Below, in pieces: positions 52,943-61,504 of a stretch of DNA of 64,000 bases. The DNA lies in assembly GCA_022565665.1 (NCBI GenBank), contig JAIUMI010000001.1, positions 62,001 through 126,000 of the forward strand, in the 5' to 3' direction. Every line of letters starts with the position of its first letter. The stretch's first letter is position 1. A program made the translations under genes and the position numbers. Source of the DNA: Glycocaulis sp. GTDB taxonomy: Bacteria > Pseudomonadota > Alphaproteobacteria > Caulobacterales > Maricaulaceae. The notes below the pieces were generated by a model, which saw nothing but the letters and a program-made list of their open reading frames with translations, had not been told where the DNA came from and made no database searches.

Positions 52943-53615
52943 GGCGGGCCTCCACCTCGGCCTGGGTTTCAGGCGGGCTGGCGCGGGCGCGCAGGCGCAA
53001 GGTCAGCTCTGCAGCAAAACCCGGCTCCATTTCCGCAAGGATGGCCGCATAGCGCCGCCCCTGCTCGCGCTGCAGCTGCTCGGCCACCAGAAGCAGCGTC
53101 TCGTCATCCATACGCGACATGATGGCCGCAGCGTTTTCCGGCTCCAGCTGGGCATAGACCTGCACAATCTCGCCAACACGCCGGCCGCGCTCGCTTTCCA
53201 GCTGGCCCAGCAGGTCTTCCAGAGCGGCCTGCAGGTCTTCAAGGCGGGCGATGCGGGCCTCGATCCGCTCTTCGGCAACCTCCAGAAGCGCAGCGCGCGT
53301 ATCCAGATCAGCCTCACGCAGATCCAGCTCCTGACGCCGGCGGGAAAGAGAGGTGATGATGTCCAGCTCCGAAGCGGTACGCTCACGCTCCGCCTCCTCC
53401 TGCGCCGCACGGGCAGCCCCCGGACGGAAAGGGCTCTCCGGCTCACGTGGCTCATCCGAAACCGCTTCGGTATCGGCTGAAACCGCGCTGCCGGTCTCCA
53501 CCGCCGAAGCCGCCGAGACAAGCGCGATGGCACCATCGGCCAGCGAAACCGATTTCAGCGCAAACAGCCCGGCCAGCAGCGCGGAGATAAGAAGAAGCGG
53601 GCGAAGGCCGGGCAT
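52923..53615 (-). CDS. MotE-like protein with MgtE N-terminal-type domain
   Basis: 230 residues. A signal or anchor helix (PLLLISALLAGLFALKSV) is followed by a long coiled coil with RRRQELDLREADLDTRAALL. The C-terminal VYAQLEPENAAAIMSRMDDE and ILAEMEPGFAAELTLRLR form an MgtE_N-type fold, as in MotE of rhizobia, the chaperone of MotC. It lies in the fliL-fliM operon, 11 bases after the DUF6468 gene. Confidence 0.85.
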   Translation of the reverse strand: MPGLRPLLLISALLAGLFALKSVSLADGAIALVSAASAVETGSAVSADTEAVSDEPREPESPFRPGAARAAQEEAERERTASELDIITSLSRRRQELDLREADLDTRAALLEVAEERIEARIARLEDLQAALEDLLGQLESERGRRVGEIVQVYAQLEPENAAAIMSRMDDETLLLVAEQLQREQGRRYAAILAEMEPGFAAELTLRLRARASPPETQAEVEARLAGTDS

Positions 53616-53626
53616 CGGGCGGGCTC

Positions 53627-54019
53627 CTAACGCAGGGTCTTCAACAGGTCTTCAGACGGTCTTGAAGCAGGCTGGGCCGTTCCGGCGGTCCGCCCGGGCG
53701 CGCTGCGCCGCGGACGCTCGAAGCGCTCCAGGCCCCGCTCGCCGGCACCGGCAAGCAGACGCAGCTCGTCGGCAAGCGCTCTGGCTTCGCGCGTGCGCGC
53801 CTCCAGCACCTCGCTGCTCTCGCGGGAGGCCCTGTCCAGCGCAGCCAGCGCCGCGCGGGCGCGGTCCACGGCATCGTTGAGGCCGGCAACCGTGTCGCGC
53901 AGACCATCCTGGCCGTCGCGCAGCGCCTTCAGCCGGCGGTCCACGCGCCAGCACATCATCGCCGCCCCGACCAGAAGCAGGGCGACAATCACCTCAAAGA
54001 CAAAAGCGGCCATACTCAT
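53627..54019 (-). CDS. DUF6468-like membrane protein in fliLM operon
   Basis: 130 residues. One N-terminal helix (AFVFEVIVALLLVGAAMMCW) is followed by a coiled coil (LRDTVAGLNDAVDRARAALA) and a proline/arginine-rich tail. This matches DUF6468 proteins known only from alphaproteobacterial flagellar loci. The start overlaps the fliM stop by ATGA, so it is translationally coupled. Function is unknown. Confidence 0.8.
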   Translation of the reverse strand: MSMAAFVFEVIVALLLVGAAMMCWRVDRRLKALRDGQDGLRDTVAGLNDAVDRARAALAALDRASRESSEVLEARTREARALADELRLLAGAGERGLERFERPRRSAPGRTAGTAQPASRPSEDLLKTLR

Positions 54020-55164
54020 GCAAACCTCGTTAGCGTGCGGCGGGCGGCCGGGCTCAGCGGAGAATCCAGCCTGACCGCCACATTATGACCGAGTCGGCCC
54101 ATCCGTCCGCGCGTTAACGGAACCGTGCCGCAGCGCAGCTCCACAGGGCTGTCCGGCCCCGCGTCCAGAAAGATGGTATCGCCCACGGTCAGCTTCATGA
54201 TTTCGCCGAGCGGACGCTGCAGCTCATCAATGACCGCATGTACCTCCATCTGGGTGGACCATAGCTCGGTGGCGAGGTGGCTTTCCCAGATATTGTCGCG
54301 CCCGAACTTCTCGCCCATGAACTGCTGGAGCAGCATTTTGCGGATCGGCTCCAGCGTCGCATACGGCAGAAGCAGCTCGATCCGCCCGCCCCGGTCTTCC
54401 ATGTCGATGCGCAGCTTGACGAGAATGGCCGCATTGGCCGGACGGGCGATCGCGGCAAAGCGCGGATTGGTCTCCACCCGGTCGAGCGTGAAATCCACTT
54501 CGGTCAGCGGCGCGAAGGCCTGCTTGGCGTCTGCCAGAACGACCTCGATCATGCGCTGTACCAGGGTACGCTCGATCGTGGTGTAGGGCCGCCCCTCGAT
54601 ACGCATGGCGCTGGTGCCGCGCCGCCCGCCGAGCAGCACGTCAACCACCGAGTAGATCAGATTGGAATCGACCGTCAGCAGGCCGTAATTGTCCAGCTGC
54701 TGCGCGCGGAACACCGACAGGATGGCCGGCAGCGGGATCGAATTGAGATAGTCCCCGAAACGGATCGAGGAAATATTGTCCAGCGAGACCTCCACATTGT
54801 CGGAGGTGAAATTGCGCAAGGAGGTCGTCATCAGCCGCACAAGGCGGTCAAAGACGATCTCCAGCATGGGCAGGCGCTCGTAGGAAACGAGCGCGGAATT
54901 GATGATGGCGCGGATGCCGGAACGCTCTGCGCCGTCCTCATCGGACACCGAAAAGCCCAGAAGGCTGTCGATCTCGTCCTGGTTGAGGATACGTTCAGGG
55001 CCTTGCGACCCCTGGGTCGGCAGGAAGGTCTCGCCATCGGCGCCGACCATGGCCTCCCATTCCGAAGCCAGCGCATCGGAACCGGCTGCATCGAAATTGG
55101 GCTGCTCGGCGTTTGCAGCAGCCTCCCATTCGGCGGCAAGGGCATCCTGATCAACATCACTCAT
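54016..55164 (-). CDS. fliM: Flagellar motor switch protein FliM
   Basis: 382 residues, part of the cytoplasmic C-ring that sets rotation direction. The CheY-binding type motif ILNQDEIDSLLGF is at residues ~59-71, not at the very N-terminus, because an acidic extension of about 55 residues precedes it. That extension holds two repeats, DALAAEWEA (7-15) and DALASEWEA (30-38). The middle domain (SGIRAIINSALVSYERLPML) and the C-terminal SpoA domain (MKLTVGDTIFLDAGPDSPVE) are normal. Confidence 0.94.
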   Translation of the reverse strand: MSDVDQDALAAEWEAAANAEQPNFDAAGSDALASEWEAMVGADGETFLPTQGSQGPERILNQDEIDSLLGFSVSDEDGAERSGIRAIINSALVSYERLPMLEIVFDRLVRLMTTSLRNFTSDNVEVSLDNISSIRFGDYLNSIPLPAILSVFRAQQLDNYGLLTVDSNLIYSVVDVLLGGRRGTSAMRIEGRPYTTIERTLVQRMIEVVLADAKQAFAPLTEVDFTLDRVETNPRFAAIARPANAAILVKLRIDMEDRGGRIELLLPYATLEPIRKMLLQQFMGEKFGRDNIWESHLATELWSTQMEVHAVIDELQRPLGEIMKLTVGDTIFLDAGPDSPVELRCGTVPLTRGRMGRLGHNVAVRLDSPLSPAARRTLTRFA

Positions 55165-55195
55165 GGTGCAGGCAACTCTCGGACTGGATAGGTTA

Positions 55196-55750
55196 TCAGG
55201 ACTGGGTAACGAGCATCTGCGTGATCAACACGCCTTCAACACGCGCTGGCGCAATCGCCAGATTGGTCCGGCGGAGCAGCTCAAGGCGCACGCGGTGCAG
55301 ACCGGCAGAGCCCGCAAGATCATCGGGCGACAGCTCCCGCAGGAAGGCGGCATACTGGTCGAGCACCCGGCCCATGCGCGCATCCAGCACGGGCTGGACG
55401 GACGGATCGGCGATTTCCAGCTGCAGCCGCAGGGACAGGAGCATGGTCGCGCCGCTGGCCCCCTGAACATTCACGATCAGCGGCTCCTCAATGTCATAGA
55501 CATAGTAGGACTGCGCCTGAGCAGCAGCCGCCGCCATCGCGGCGCTTTCAACCGCGTCTTCGCCTTCCGCCTCGGCCACATCGCCGTCACCGCCACCGAA
55601 CAGGAACAGCGCCCCGGCAACAAGCGCCAGCACGACGATAACCGCCGGCAGACCCACAAAAAGCGCCAGCTTCTTGATATCCGGACCGGATTTGCCCTCG
55701 CCTTCGGCAACGTCTTCTTCGCCGGTGTCTTCTTCGTTCTCTTCTGCCAT
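55196..55750 (-). CDS. fliL: Flagellar basal body-associated protein FliL
   Basis: 184 residues from the ATG at 55750. A very acidic cytoplasmic N-terminus (EENEEDTGEEDVAEGEGK), one membrane helix (LALFVGLPAVIVVLALVAGA) and a periplasmic domain with YVYDIEEPLIVNVQGASGAT and a C-terminal stator-binding helix. FliL surrounds the stator units. First gene of the fliL-fliM-DUF6468-MotE-TPR operon. Upstream at 55809-55823 a half CtrA site (CCAA-N7-TTAACC on the minus strand) and a GATTC methylation site are present. Confidence 0.92.
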   Translation of the reverse strand: MAEENEEDTGEEDVAEGEGKSGPDIKKLALFVGLPAVIVVLALVAGALFLFGGGDGDVAEAEGEDAVESAAMAAAAAQAQSYYVYDIEEPLIVNVQGASGATMLLSLRLQLEIADPSVQPVLDARMGRVLDQYAAFLRELSPDDLAGSAGLHRVRLELLRRTNLAIAPARVEGVLITQMLVTQS

Positions 55751-55938
55751 GACGGCTCCGCTGGGATTGAGCGATTCATTCCTTGGCAAGGATTAGGTCC
55801 CATGCCGGTTAACGATTCCTTGGGAAACCCGCCCTGATAGGCAGTTTTTTCCGCCCTTCACTGCATTGAATGCCGGGCGAACGGGCTTCTTCCGCACACT
55901 GCTGAAGCTAACTCATTGTAATTAATTGAAATTAACCA

Positions 55939-55953
55939 TGGCACGCCAGTTGC
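55939..55953 (+). promoter_or_regulatory. Sigma-54 promoter of flgF
   Basis: TGGCACGCCAGTTGC matches the -24/-12 consensus TGGCACG-N4-TTGC exactly. It lies 72 bases before the flgF start. An AT-rich stretch with ATTA-N7-TTAACC (55921-55937) sits immediately upstream. Confidence 0.9.
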
Positions 55954-56025
55954 GTAGGCGATGACGCACGGCTGGCGAAAGTCCGGCCGGACGCGGCAGA
56001 CGGCCAGAAAGGGCTCATTCGCGCG

Positions 56026-56763
56026 ATGGATAACATGATGATGATAGGCCTCAGCCAGCAACAGGTGTTGCGCCGGGCCCTCGACATCACCGCCAATAAT
56101 ATCGCCAACGTCTCGACGGCGGGCTTCAAGGCTGAGCAATTGCTCGTCGAAGCCGATCCGTGGACGCGGGCGCGCGCCGAGGACGGCCCGCCGCAGCTGA
56201 ACTATGTTGCCGAGTGGGGCATGGGCCGCGATTTCAGCCAGGGCACACTGGAGCAGACCGGCCGCCCGCTTGATCTGGCGATTACCGGCGAAGGCTTTTT
56301 CGTACTGGACACCCCGCAGGGCGAGCGCTTTACCCGCGATGGCCGCTTTTCCATGGACGCTGGCGGCACGCTGATCGCGCAGGATGGCGCACGCGTGCTG
56401 GATGAGGGCGGCGCCCCGATCACCATCGATCCGGAGGCTGGTCCGGTCGCGATCAGTTCGACAGGTGAGCTGGCCCAGAACGGCGTACCCGTTGGCCGGG
56501 TCGCGGTGATGCGTTTTGACGAACCCGGCGTGCTCTCCAAGACCGGTGAGAACCGCTACACCGCGCCGAATGATGCCGCCCGCGAACTCGTGATGGGCGA
56601 CAGCGTCCGTCAGGGTTTCATCGAAAGCTCCAATGTCCGTCCCATCATGGAGATCACCTCCATGATGGAGGTTTCGCGTGCCTACGCCTCTGTCACCCGC
56701 ATGCTCCAGCAGGCCGATGAGCTCAGCCGCAAGGCGATCGAGCGTCTCGGTCGGCCTGGCTAA
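56026..56763 (+). CDS. flgF: Flagellar basal-body rod protein FlgF
   Basis: 245 residues. ITANNIANVSTAGFKAEQLL near residue 22 is the axial signature, and the family's LAITGEGFFVLDTPQGERFT near residue 85 follows. FlgF is a proximal rod protein. The C-terminus has SSNVRPIMEITSMMEVSRAY, a motif of the FlgF/FlgG group. First gene of flgF-flgG-flgA-flgH under the sigma-54 promoter. Confidence 0.95.
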   Translation: MDNMMMIGLSQQQVLRRALDITANNIANVSTAGFKAEQLLVEADPWTRARAEDGPPQLNYVAEWGMGRDFSQGTLEQTGRPLDLAITGEGFFVLDTPQGERFTRDGRFSMDAGGTLIAQDGARVLDEGGAPITIDPEAGPVAISSTGELAQNGVPVGRVAVMRFDEPGVLSKTGENRYTAPNDAARELVMGDSVRQGFIESSNVRPIMEITSMMEVSRAYASVTRMLQQADELSRKAIERLGRPG

Positions 56764-56789
56764 TGAATAAAGAACGAGGAAACTGACTC

Positions 56790-57575
56790 ATGCGCGCTCT
56801 GTCTACTGCCGCTACCGGGATGGAAGCCCAGCAGCTCAATGTCGAGGTGATCGCCCACAACCTCGCCAACATGAACACGACCGCCTTCAAGCGGCAGCGG
56901 GCGGAGTTTCAGGACCTGCTCTATCAGAATATGGGCCAGGTCGGCGCGGCCAGCTCCGATGCAGGCACCATCGTGCCGACGGGCCTGCAGATTGGCCTGG
57001 GCGTGCAGGCTGGTTCGGTCTACCGGATCACCGAGCAGGGAAGCCTGTCGCAGACCGGGAATGAGCTGGATCTCGCGATCTCCGGGCGCGGTTATTTCCG
57101 CATCGAACTGCCAAATGGCGGGGAGGCCTATACCCGCTCCGGCAATTTCTCACGCAGCCCGGAGGGCCAGCTGGTTACCTCCGACGGCTATCTGGTCATG
57201 CCGGGAATCGCGATCCCGGAGGAAGCCCGCCGGGTGGAGATAAACCAGCAGGGCCAGGTGCAGGTGACGCTCGATGGCGATGCCGAGCCGCAGATCCTTG
57301 GCCAGCTGGAACTGATCACGTTTGCCAATGAAGCCGGCCTCGAAGCTGCTGGCGACAATCTCTATCTGGAAACCGCGGCCTCCGGCGCGGCCAATGTCGG
57401 CGTGCCCGGCCAGCCGGGCTTCGGCATTATCCGGCAGGGCTTTGTGGAAACGTCGAACGTGGATGCGGTGACCGAAATCACCGCCCTTATCCGCGCCCAG
57501 CGCGCCTACGAGATGAACGCGCGGGTGATCAGCGCCGCCGACGAAATGCTCGCCGCCTCCGCCAACCTCCGCTAG
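56790..57575 (+). CDS. flgG: Flagellar basal-body rod protein FlgG
   Basis: 261 residues, the usual length. VIAHNLANMNTTAFKRQRAE near residue 20 and LDLAISGRGYFRIELPNGGE near residue 92 are axial signatures. TSNVDAVTEITALIRAQRAY near the C-terminus is highly conserved. FlgG makes the distal rod. The gene is 26 bases after flgF and 6 bases before flgA. Confidence 0.96.
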   Translation: MRALSTAATGMEAQQLNVEVIAHNLANMNTTAFKRQRAEFQDLLYQNMGQVGAASSDAGTIVPTGLQIGLGVQAGSVYRITEQGSLSQTGNELDLAISGRGYFRIELPNGGEAYTRSGNFSRSPEGQLVTSDGYLVMPGIAIPEEARRVEINQQGQVQVTLDGDAEPQILGQLELITFANEAGLEAAGDNLYLETAASGAANVGVPGQPGFGIIRQGFVETSNVDAVTEITALIRAQRAYEMNARVISAADEMLAASANLR

Positions 57576-57581
57576 GCAAGG

Positions 57582-58523
57582 ATGACCGCCATGCTGCGCA
57601 TGATTACCGCCGCCCTGATCTTCGCGATCCTTGGCACCGCTTACGCGGACGGGCCGCAGAACGTGCTCCTGCGCGAACGCATCGTGGTCGAAGGCAGCGC
57701 CGTCACGCTTGGCGATCTGTTCGAGGGCGTGGACGGCGAAGCGGCTCATGTGCGTCTTGCCCGCGCGCCGCAGCCTGGCGGCCGCAACTTCCTCGACCCG
57801 GCATGGGTGCGCCGCGAGGCTGCCCGTCACGGCCTGGTCTGGGCCAATGCGACCGGAACAGAGCGGGTGACCATCGAGCGCGCCTCCCACGCCATCAGCG
57901 CCGGCGAAATCGCCGAAATGATTGCCGGGCATCTCTATATCGAGACCGGGCGCACGCATGAGGTGACGCTGGCCAACCGCACCCTGACCGTGCACACGCC
58001 GGTGGATGCCGGGCGGGGGCTGGACCTTGTGCGTCTCGACATGGACGGCCGTACTGGGCCGTTCCGGGCCGAGATCATCACCCATCCGGGCGGCGATCCG
58101 GTTACCATTGCCGGGCGCGCTGACCCTGTGATCGATGTGCCGGTGCTGGCCCGCCCTGTGGCGCGCGGCGAGATCATCGAGGCCGCCGATATCGAGTGGG
58201 TGAGCCTGCGCGCTGACCGGGTACGGGCCGACGCGCTGATGAGCGAAACCGGCATGATTGGTCAGGAGGCCCGCCGGGCCTTGCGCGCCGGCGAGGCACT
58301 GCGCGCCTTCGATCTGCGTACGCCTGCGGCGGTTACCCGGGGAGAGACAGTGGCTCTGGTCTTCCAGTCCGGCCCGCTGACCCTGACCGCCCGCGCCCGC
58401 GCGCTGGAAAATGCCGCGCTCGGCGAGAGCGCGCGCTTTGTGAACCTGCAATCGAACCGGACCGTTGAAGCGGTGGTCGAGGCCCCCGGCCGCGCCCGCG
58501 TCTCCGGTGCACAAGTATTCTAG
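57582..58523 (+). CDS. flgA: P-ring assembly chaperone FlgA
   Basis: 313 residues, longer than the enteric protein as is common in Caulobacter relatives. A signal peptide (RMITAALIFAILGTAYADG) leads to a SAF domain with VPVLARPVARGEIIEAADIE and RRALRAGEALRAFDLRTPAA. It guides FlgI into the P ring in the periplasm. It ends 25 bases before flgH. Confidence 0.9.
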   Translation: MTAMLRMITAALIFAILGTAYADGPQNVLLRERIVVEGSAVTLGDLFEGVDGEAAHVRLARAPQPGGRNFLDPAWVRREAARHGLVWANATGTERVTIERASHAISAGEIAEMIAGHLYIETGRTHEVTLANRTLTVHTPVDAGRGLDLVRLDMDGRTGPFRAEIITHPGGDPVTIAGRADPVIDVPVLARPVARGEIIEAADIEWVSLRADRVRADALMSETGMIGQEARRALRAGEALRAFDLRTPAAVTRGETVALVFQSGPLTLTARARALENAALGESARFVNLQSNRTVEAVVEAPGRARVSGAQVF

Positions 58524-58548
58524 ACCGCGCCTGTCGAGGAGTAATCCG

Positions 58549-59352
58549 ATGCCCAACACCCCCCTTCGCAACTGGATGCGCCTGGGCGTCTGTGCGCTGG
58601 CCATGAGCGCCATGAGCGCGTGCGCCGTACGCGACCGTGCGGCCTATATCGGCCAGCCCCCGCCCCTGTCTCCGCTGGCCGCCGAAGCAGCCATTCGCGG
58701 CGTGGGCGTTGCCGATCTGATGGCCAGTGACAGTTCACGCCAGGCCGACGCGCTAAGGGCCGCCATGGCCGCGCGTCAGGGCGAGGCGGGCAATCTCAAC
58801 TCACTCTGGCGGTCAAACTCGTCGACCTTCTTCGGCGATCCGCGCGCGGCCCATGTGGGCGACATCCTCACCGTCAACATCAATATCGCCGACCGTGCCC
58901 AGCTGAATAACCAGACCAACCGGGCCCGCGTGACCTCCGAAAACGCGAATCTGACGAATTTCCTCGGCGGCGAGGCGGCGCTCGACGGCTTCTTCAATGA
59001 TGCCGTCGACCCGGCCAATCTGATCCGCATGGGCTCAACCAGCTCCACGCGCGGTTCCGGCTCGGTGAACCGCTCCGAAACAATCCGGCTGACCGCCGCT
59101 GCCATCGTGGTAGATGTTCTGTGGAACGGAAACATGATCGTGCACGGACGCCAGGAAGTGCGGATAAACAACGAAGTCCGCGAACTCCTGATCTCCGGCA
59201 TCGTACGCCCGCAGGATATCGCCTCGGACAATACGATCGACCACACCAAGATCGCCGAGGCCCGGATTTCCTACGGCGGACGCGGTCACATCTCCGAAAT
59301 GCAACGCCCGCCCGTCGGCCAGGAGATATACAACCTCCTCTGGCCTTTCTGA
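58549..59352 (+). CDS. flgH: Flagellar L-ring lipoprotein FlgH
   Basis: 267 residues from the ATG at 58549, with GAGGAG upstream. A signal peptide ends in ALAMSAMSACAV, a lipobox variant with the acylated cysteine. HVGDILTVNINIADRAQLNN and ETIRLTAAAIVVDVLWNGNM are family blocks, as is SGIVRPQDIASDNTI. FlgH forms the outer-membrane ring. Last certain gene of the flgF operon. Confidence 0.94.
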   Translation: MPNTPLRNWMRLGVCALAMSAMSACAVRDRAAYIGQPPPLSPLAAEAAIRGVGVADLMASDSSRQADALRAAMAARQGEAGNLNSLWRSNSSTFFGDPRAAHVGDILTVNINIADRAQLNNQTNRARVTSENANLTNFLGGEAALDGFFNDAVDPANLIRMGSTSSTRGSGSVNRSETIRLTAAAIVVDVLWNGNMIVHGRQEVRINNEVRELLISGIVRPQDIASDNTIDHTKIAEARISYGGRGHISEMQRPPVGQEIYNLLWPF

Positions 59353-59429
59353 TCGATTACCCGTCATGCGCTAACGCTTTGCTCACTATTCAGCCAGTAG
59401 GCTAAAGACGAGTGGACAAGGTGGGATTG

Positions 59430-59873
59430 ATGAGCGAGCGCTTCTCGTACGTCACGCGGATACTGCCTCCGGAAGGGGTCATGTATGTGCGGCTGTTCGG
59501 GCTGAACCGGCCGGAACTTAGCCGGGATCGGGGCGGCATGTTGCTGGACCGGGTTTCGCGCGGCGGTATTCATGCCGTGGTCTTCGACTACCGGCGCATG
59601 CTCTACTCCCACGATACCTTCCAGATCGGGACCCTCGCCGGGCGTGTAGCCAGACGCTTGCCCGCCGGCTTCCCGGTGGCCTACGTGCTGGCGCGGCAAC
59701 ACGCCGGCTTCGTTGTCACCCTGATGCGCACGCTGACTCGCAAAGGCATCATCACCGAACCGTTTGCAACGCACCGCCCGGCCATCGAGTGGGCTCGCTA
59801 CCAAGCAGCGCTGTCGATTGCCGGAACCGGCGCACAATCAATAGACTCCGCCCTCCATGCCCGCTCAGCCTGA
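59430..59873 (+). CDS. STAS-like small protein, first of pair
   Basis: 147 residues from the ATG at 59430. MYVRLFGLNRPELSRDRGGM and GIHAVVFDYRRMLYSHDTFQ form strand-helix units, and the VAYVLARQHAGFVVTLMRTL segment resembles SpoIIAA/STAS-like proteins. I see no clear phosphorylation serine. The function is unknown. It lies between flgH and dksA in a flagellar neighbourhood and overlaps a related gene by 17 bases. Confidence 0.72.
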   Translation: MSERFSYVTRILPPEGVMYVRLFGLNRPELSRDRGGMLLDRVSRGGIHAVVFDYRRMLYSHDTFQIGTLAGRVARRLPAGFPVAYVLARQHAGFVVTLMRTLTRKGIITEPFATHRPAIEWARYQAALSIAGTGAQSIDSALHARSA

Positions 59874-60255
59874 CAATAGCCTCACCCTCGACCGGTTTGA
59901 GCTGGAGGGCGCGAACGTGTTCTGCGCAAGACTGATCGGCGTGAACCGGGTCAAGGACAGCCTTGTCAACGCCCAGAAGCTGGCCGAGCGATGCGTGCGT
60001 GAAGAACGCGACGCCATTGTTCTGGATTACAGCCAGTGCGCGCTGGAACACACGCTCGAACAGTTCGGGAAGGTGGCGGAGGTGTTCTGTTCCCACATGC
60101 CGCACAAGATCCGGATAGCCTATGTCTACGGACAGGCGAACATGATGCACGCGCTCTACATGACCAAGCTGCTGCACAAGGCAGGCTTTGCCGCGCGCGC
60201 CTTCAATAACTGGGACGATGCCGAGGCTTTCGCCCGCGCCGCTGGTCCGGCCTGA
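59857..60255 (+). CDS. STAS-like small protein, second of pair
   Basis: 132 residues, same fold pattern as the previous protein: NVFCARLIGVNRVKDSLVNA, then AIVLDYSQCALEHTLEQFGK, then RIAYVYGQANMMHALYMTKL. Both keep Val-x-Asp-Tyr at the end of the central strand. Two tandem paralogues of this kind next to fliX and dksA suggest a role in flagellar or cell-cycle control, which is not proven. Confidence 0.72.
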   Translation: MPAQPDNSLTLDRFELEGANVFCARLIGVNRVKDSLVNAQKLAERCVREERDAIVLDYSQCALEHTLEQFGKVAEVFCSHMPHKIRIAYVYGQANMMHALYMTKLLHKAGFAARAFNNWDDAEAFARAAGPA

Positions 60256-60687
60256 TCAGTCGTCGCGATGGACGCGCTCGGAGCGCTCGTGGCGCTCCTG
60301 CGCCTCAAGGCTCAGCGTAGCGACCGGACGGGCATCGAGACGGGCCAGCGAAATCGGTTCGCCGGTCTCATCGCAATAGCCGTACGTGTCTTCCTCGATC
60401 CGGCGCAGGGCCGATTCGATCTTCGCGATCAGCTTGCGCTGGCGGTCACGCGCGCGCAGTTCCAGCGAGCGGTCCGTCTCGGTGGATGCCCGGTCGGCAA
60501 GATCGGGCAGTGCGCCGATATCTTCCTGCAGGGCGTAAAGTGTTGTGCGGCTTTCGCGAAGGATCTCGTCCCGCCAGGCCATGAGTTTGCGGCGGAAATA
60601 CTCTTTCTGCCGCGGATTCATAAACTCCTCGTCCTCGCTGGGACGATAGCCCTCGGGCAGCTCGATCGTCGATTCAAACGCGCTCAT
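60256..60687 (-). CDS. dksA: RNA polymerase-binding factor DksA
   Basis: 143 residues from the ATG at 60687. The coiled-coil domain (NPRQKEYFRRKLMAWRDEIL) with the acidic tip ADRAST and the C-terminal globular region (YGYCDETGEPISLARLDARP) are clear. Only one cysteine remains of the four that bind zinc in E. coli DksA, a state also seen in other alphaproteobacteria. DksA works with ppGpp to change promoter choice. It is convergent with the STAS-like gene by one base. Confidence 0.93.
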   Translation of the reverse strand: MSAFESTIELPEGYRPSEDEEFMNPRQKEYFRRKLMAWRDEILRESRTTLYALQEDIGALPDLADRASTETDRSLELRARDRQRKLIAKIESALRRIEEDTYGYCDETGEPISLARLDARPVATLSLEAQERHERSERVHRDD

Positions 60688-60843
60688 ATGACCGCCTCCA
60701 TGACGCTCATGCCCCTCAACTGAGCGCGGCGGAGAATATCCGCCGAACATCTCAAGTCAACGATGCATATCCGTTGCGGCGCAAGTTTGGTGCCAATGTG
60801 AAAAACCGGCGATTTCCGCCACTTAAAGGCCATCAAGCGCGGT

Positions 60844-61266
60844 TTACGCGTCATACTTGGCCAATTCCACTGCAGCGCGCGTCTCAACTTCGTCCAGCAT
60901 GGCTTCCAGTTTGGGGTCGGAAACCTGCGCACGGCGCGATTTGAGCGTATCCATCAGGCGCACCAGCTTGGCACGCGGGACGCCGCCTTCCAGAAGCGCA
61001 ATCTTGAGATCATCAAGCACATCAAGAAGGGTGAAGGCCCGCTCGGTCGCCTGACGGCGCGCACCCGCTTCATCATGCTCGCCCTGCAGGGCCAGCAGCG
61101 CCTCGACAGAGCCAACAGCGGCTACCGGACCCGTGCCGGTAGTGCCAGAGCTTGCAGGTGTGCTGGAGGTGCGCGACGGCGCGAACGCGTCCTTGCCCGA
61201 ACGCGGGCCGGTGGTGCGCCGGGGCGCGGAGGGGCCCTGTGGCCCGCCGGGACCAGTGATCTTCAT
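60844..61266 (-). CDS. fliX: Flagellar assembly regulator FliX
   Basis: 140 residues from the ATG at 61266. A flexible Gly/Pro/Ser N-terminus (MKITGPGGPQGPSAPRR) precedes two helices: ERAFTLLDVLDDLKIALLEG and KLEAMLDEVETRAAVELAKY. This is the FliX pattern of Caulobacter, where the protein couples flagellum assembly to FlbD/sigma-54 transcription. It is divergent from flgI, as it is in Caulobacter. The upstream intergenic region contains a full CtrA box. Confidence 0.92.
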   Translation of the reverse strand: MKITGPGGPQGPSAPRRTTGPRSGKDAFAPSRTSSTPASSGTTGTGPVAAVGSVEALLALQGEHDEAGARRQATERAFTLLDVLDDLKIALLEGGVPRAKLVRLMDTLKSRRAQVSDPKLEAMLDEVETRAAVELAKYDA

Positions 61267-61316
61267 AGGTGAAGCCTCATGCCTTACCTGCCTGGAGCAC
61301 ACTTGCTTAAGCTTGC

Positions 61317-61333
61317 TTAACAGGGTCTTAACC
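61317..61333. promoter_or_regulatory. CtrA box between fliX and flgI
   Basis: TTAA-CAGGGTC-TTAACC matches the CtrA consensus exactly. It is nearly symmetrical and can be read from both strands. A second TTAA lies at 61307-61310, six bases before. Confidence 0.82.
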
Positions 61334-61444
61334 TGCTTCGCGCCGACGGCAAAATCTTCCCGGCAGCGCCTGCCCCCGGCACTCTGTGCCCGCGCGAACA
61401 CTCGACAGCGCATTGAAAAGCATAGACTTTTTTATCCACTCAAC

Positions 61445-61459
61445 TGGCACGTTTTTCGC
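61445..61459 (+). promoter_or_regulatory. Sigma-54 promoter of flgI
   Basis: TGGCACGTTTTTCGC matches TGGCACG-N4-TTGC with one difference and correct GG-N10-GC spacing. It lies 45 bases before the flgI ATG at 61505 and rules out upstream starts of the open frame. Confidence 0.85.
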
Positions 61460-61504
61460 ATGGTTAACGCGCGAAGCTTCACCCCTTGCGGAGAACCGCT
61501 GCCC

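Noticed and set aside
61133..61504. Upstream extension of the flgI frame
   Set aside because: It would cross fliX, the CtrA box and the sigma-54 promoter; the signal peptide begins at 61505.
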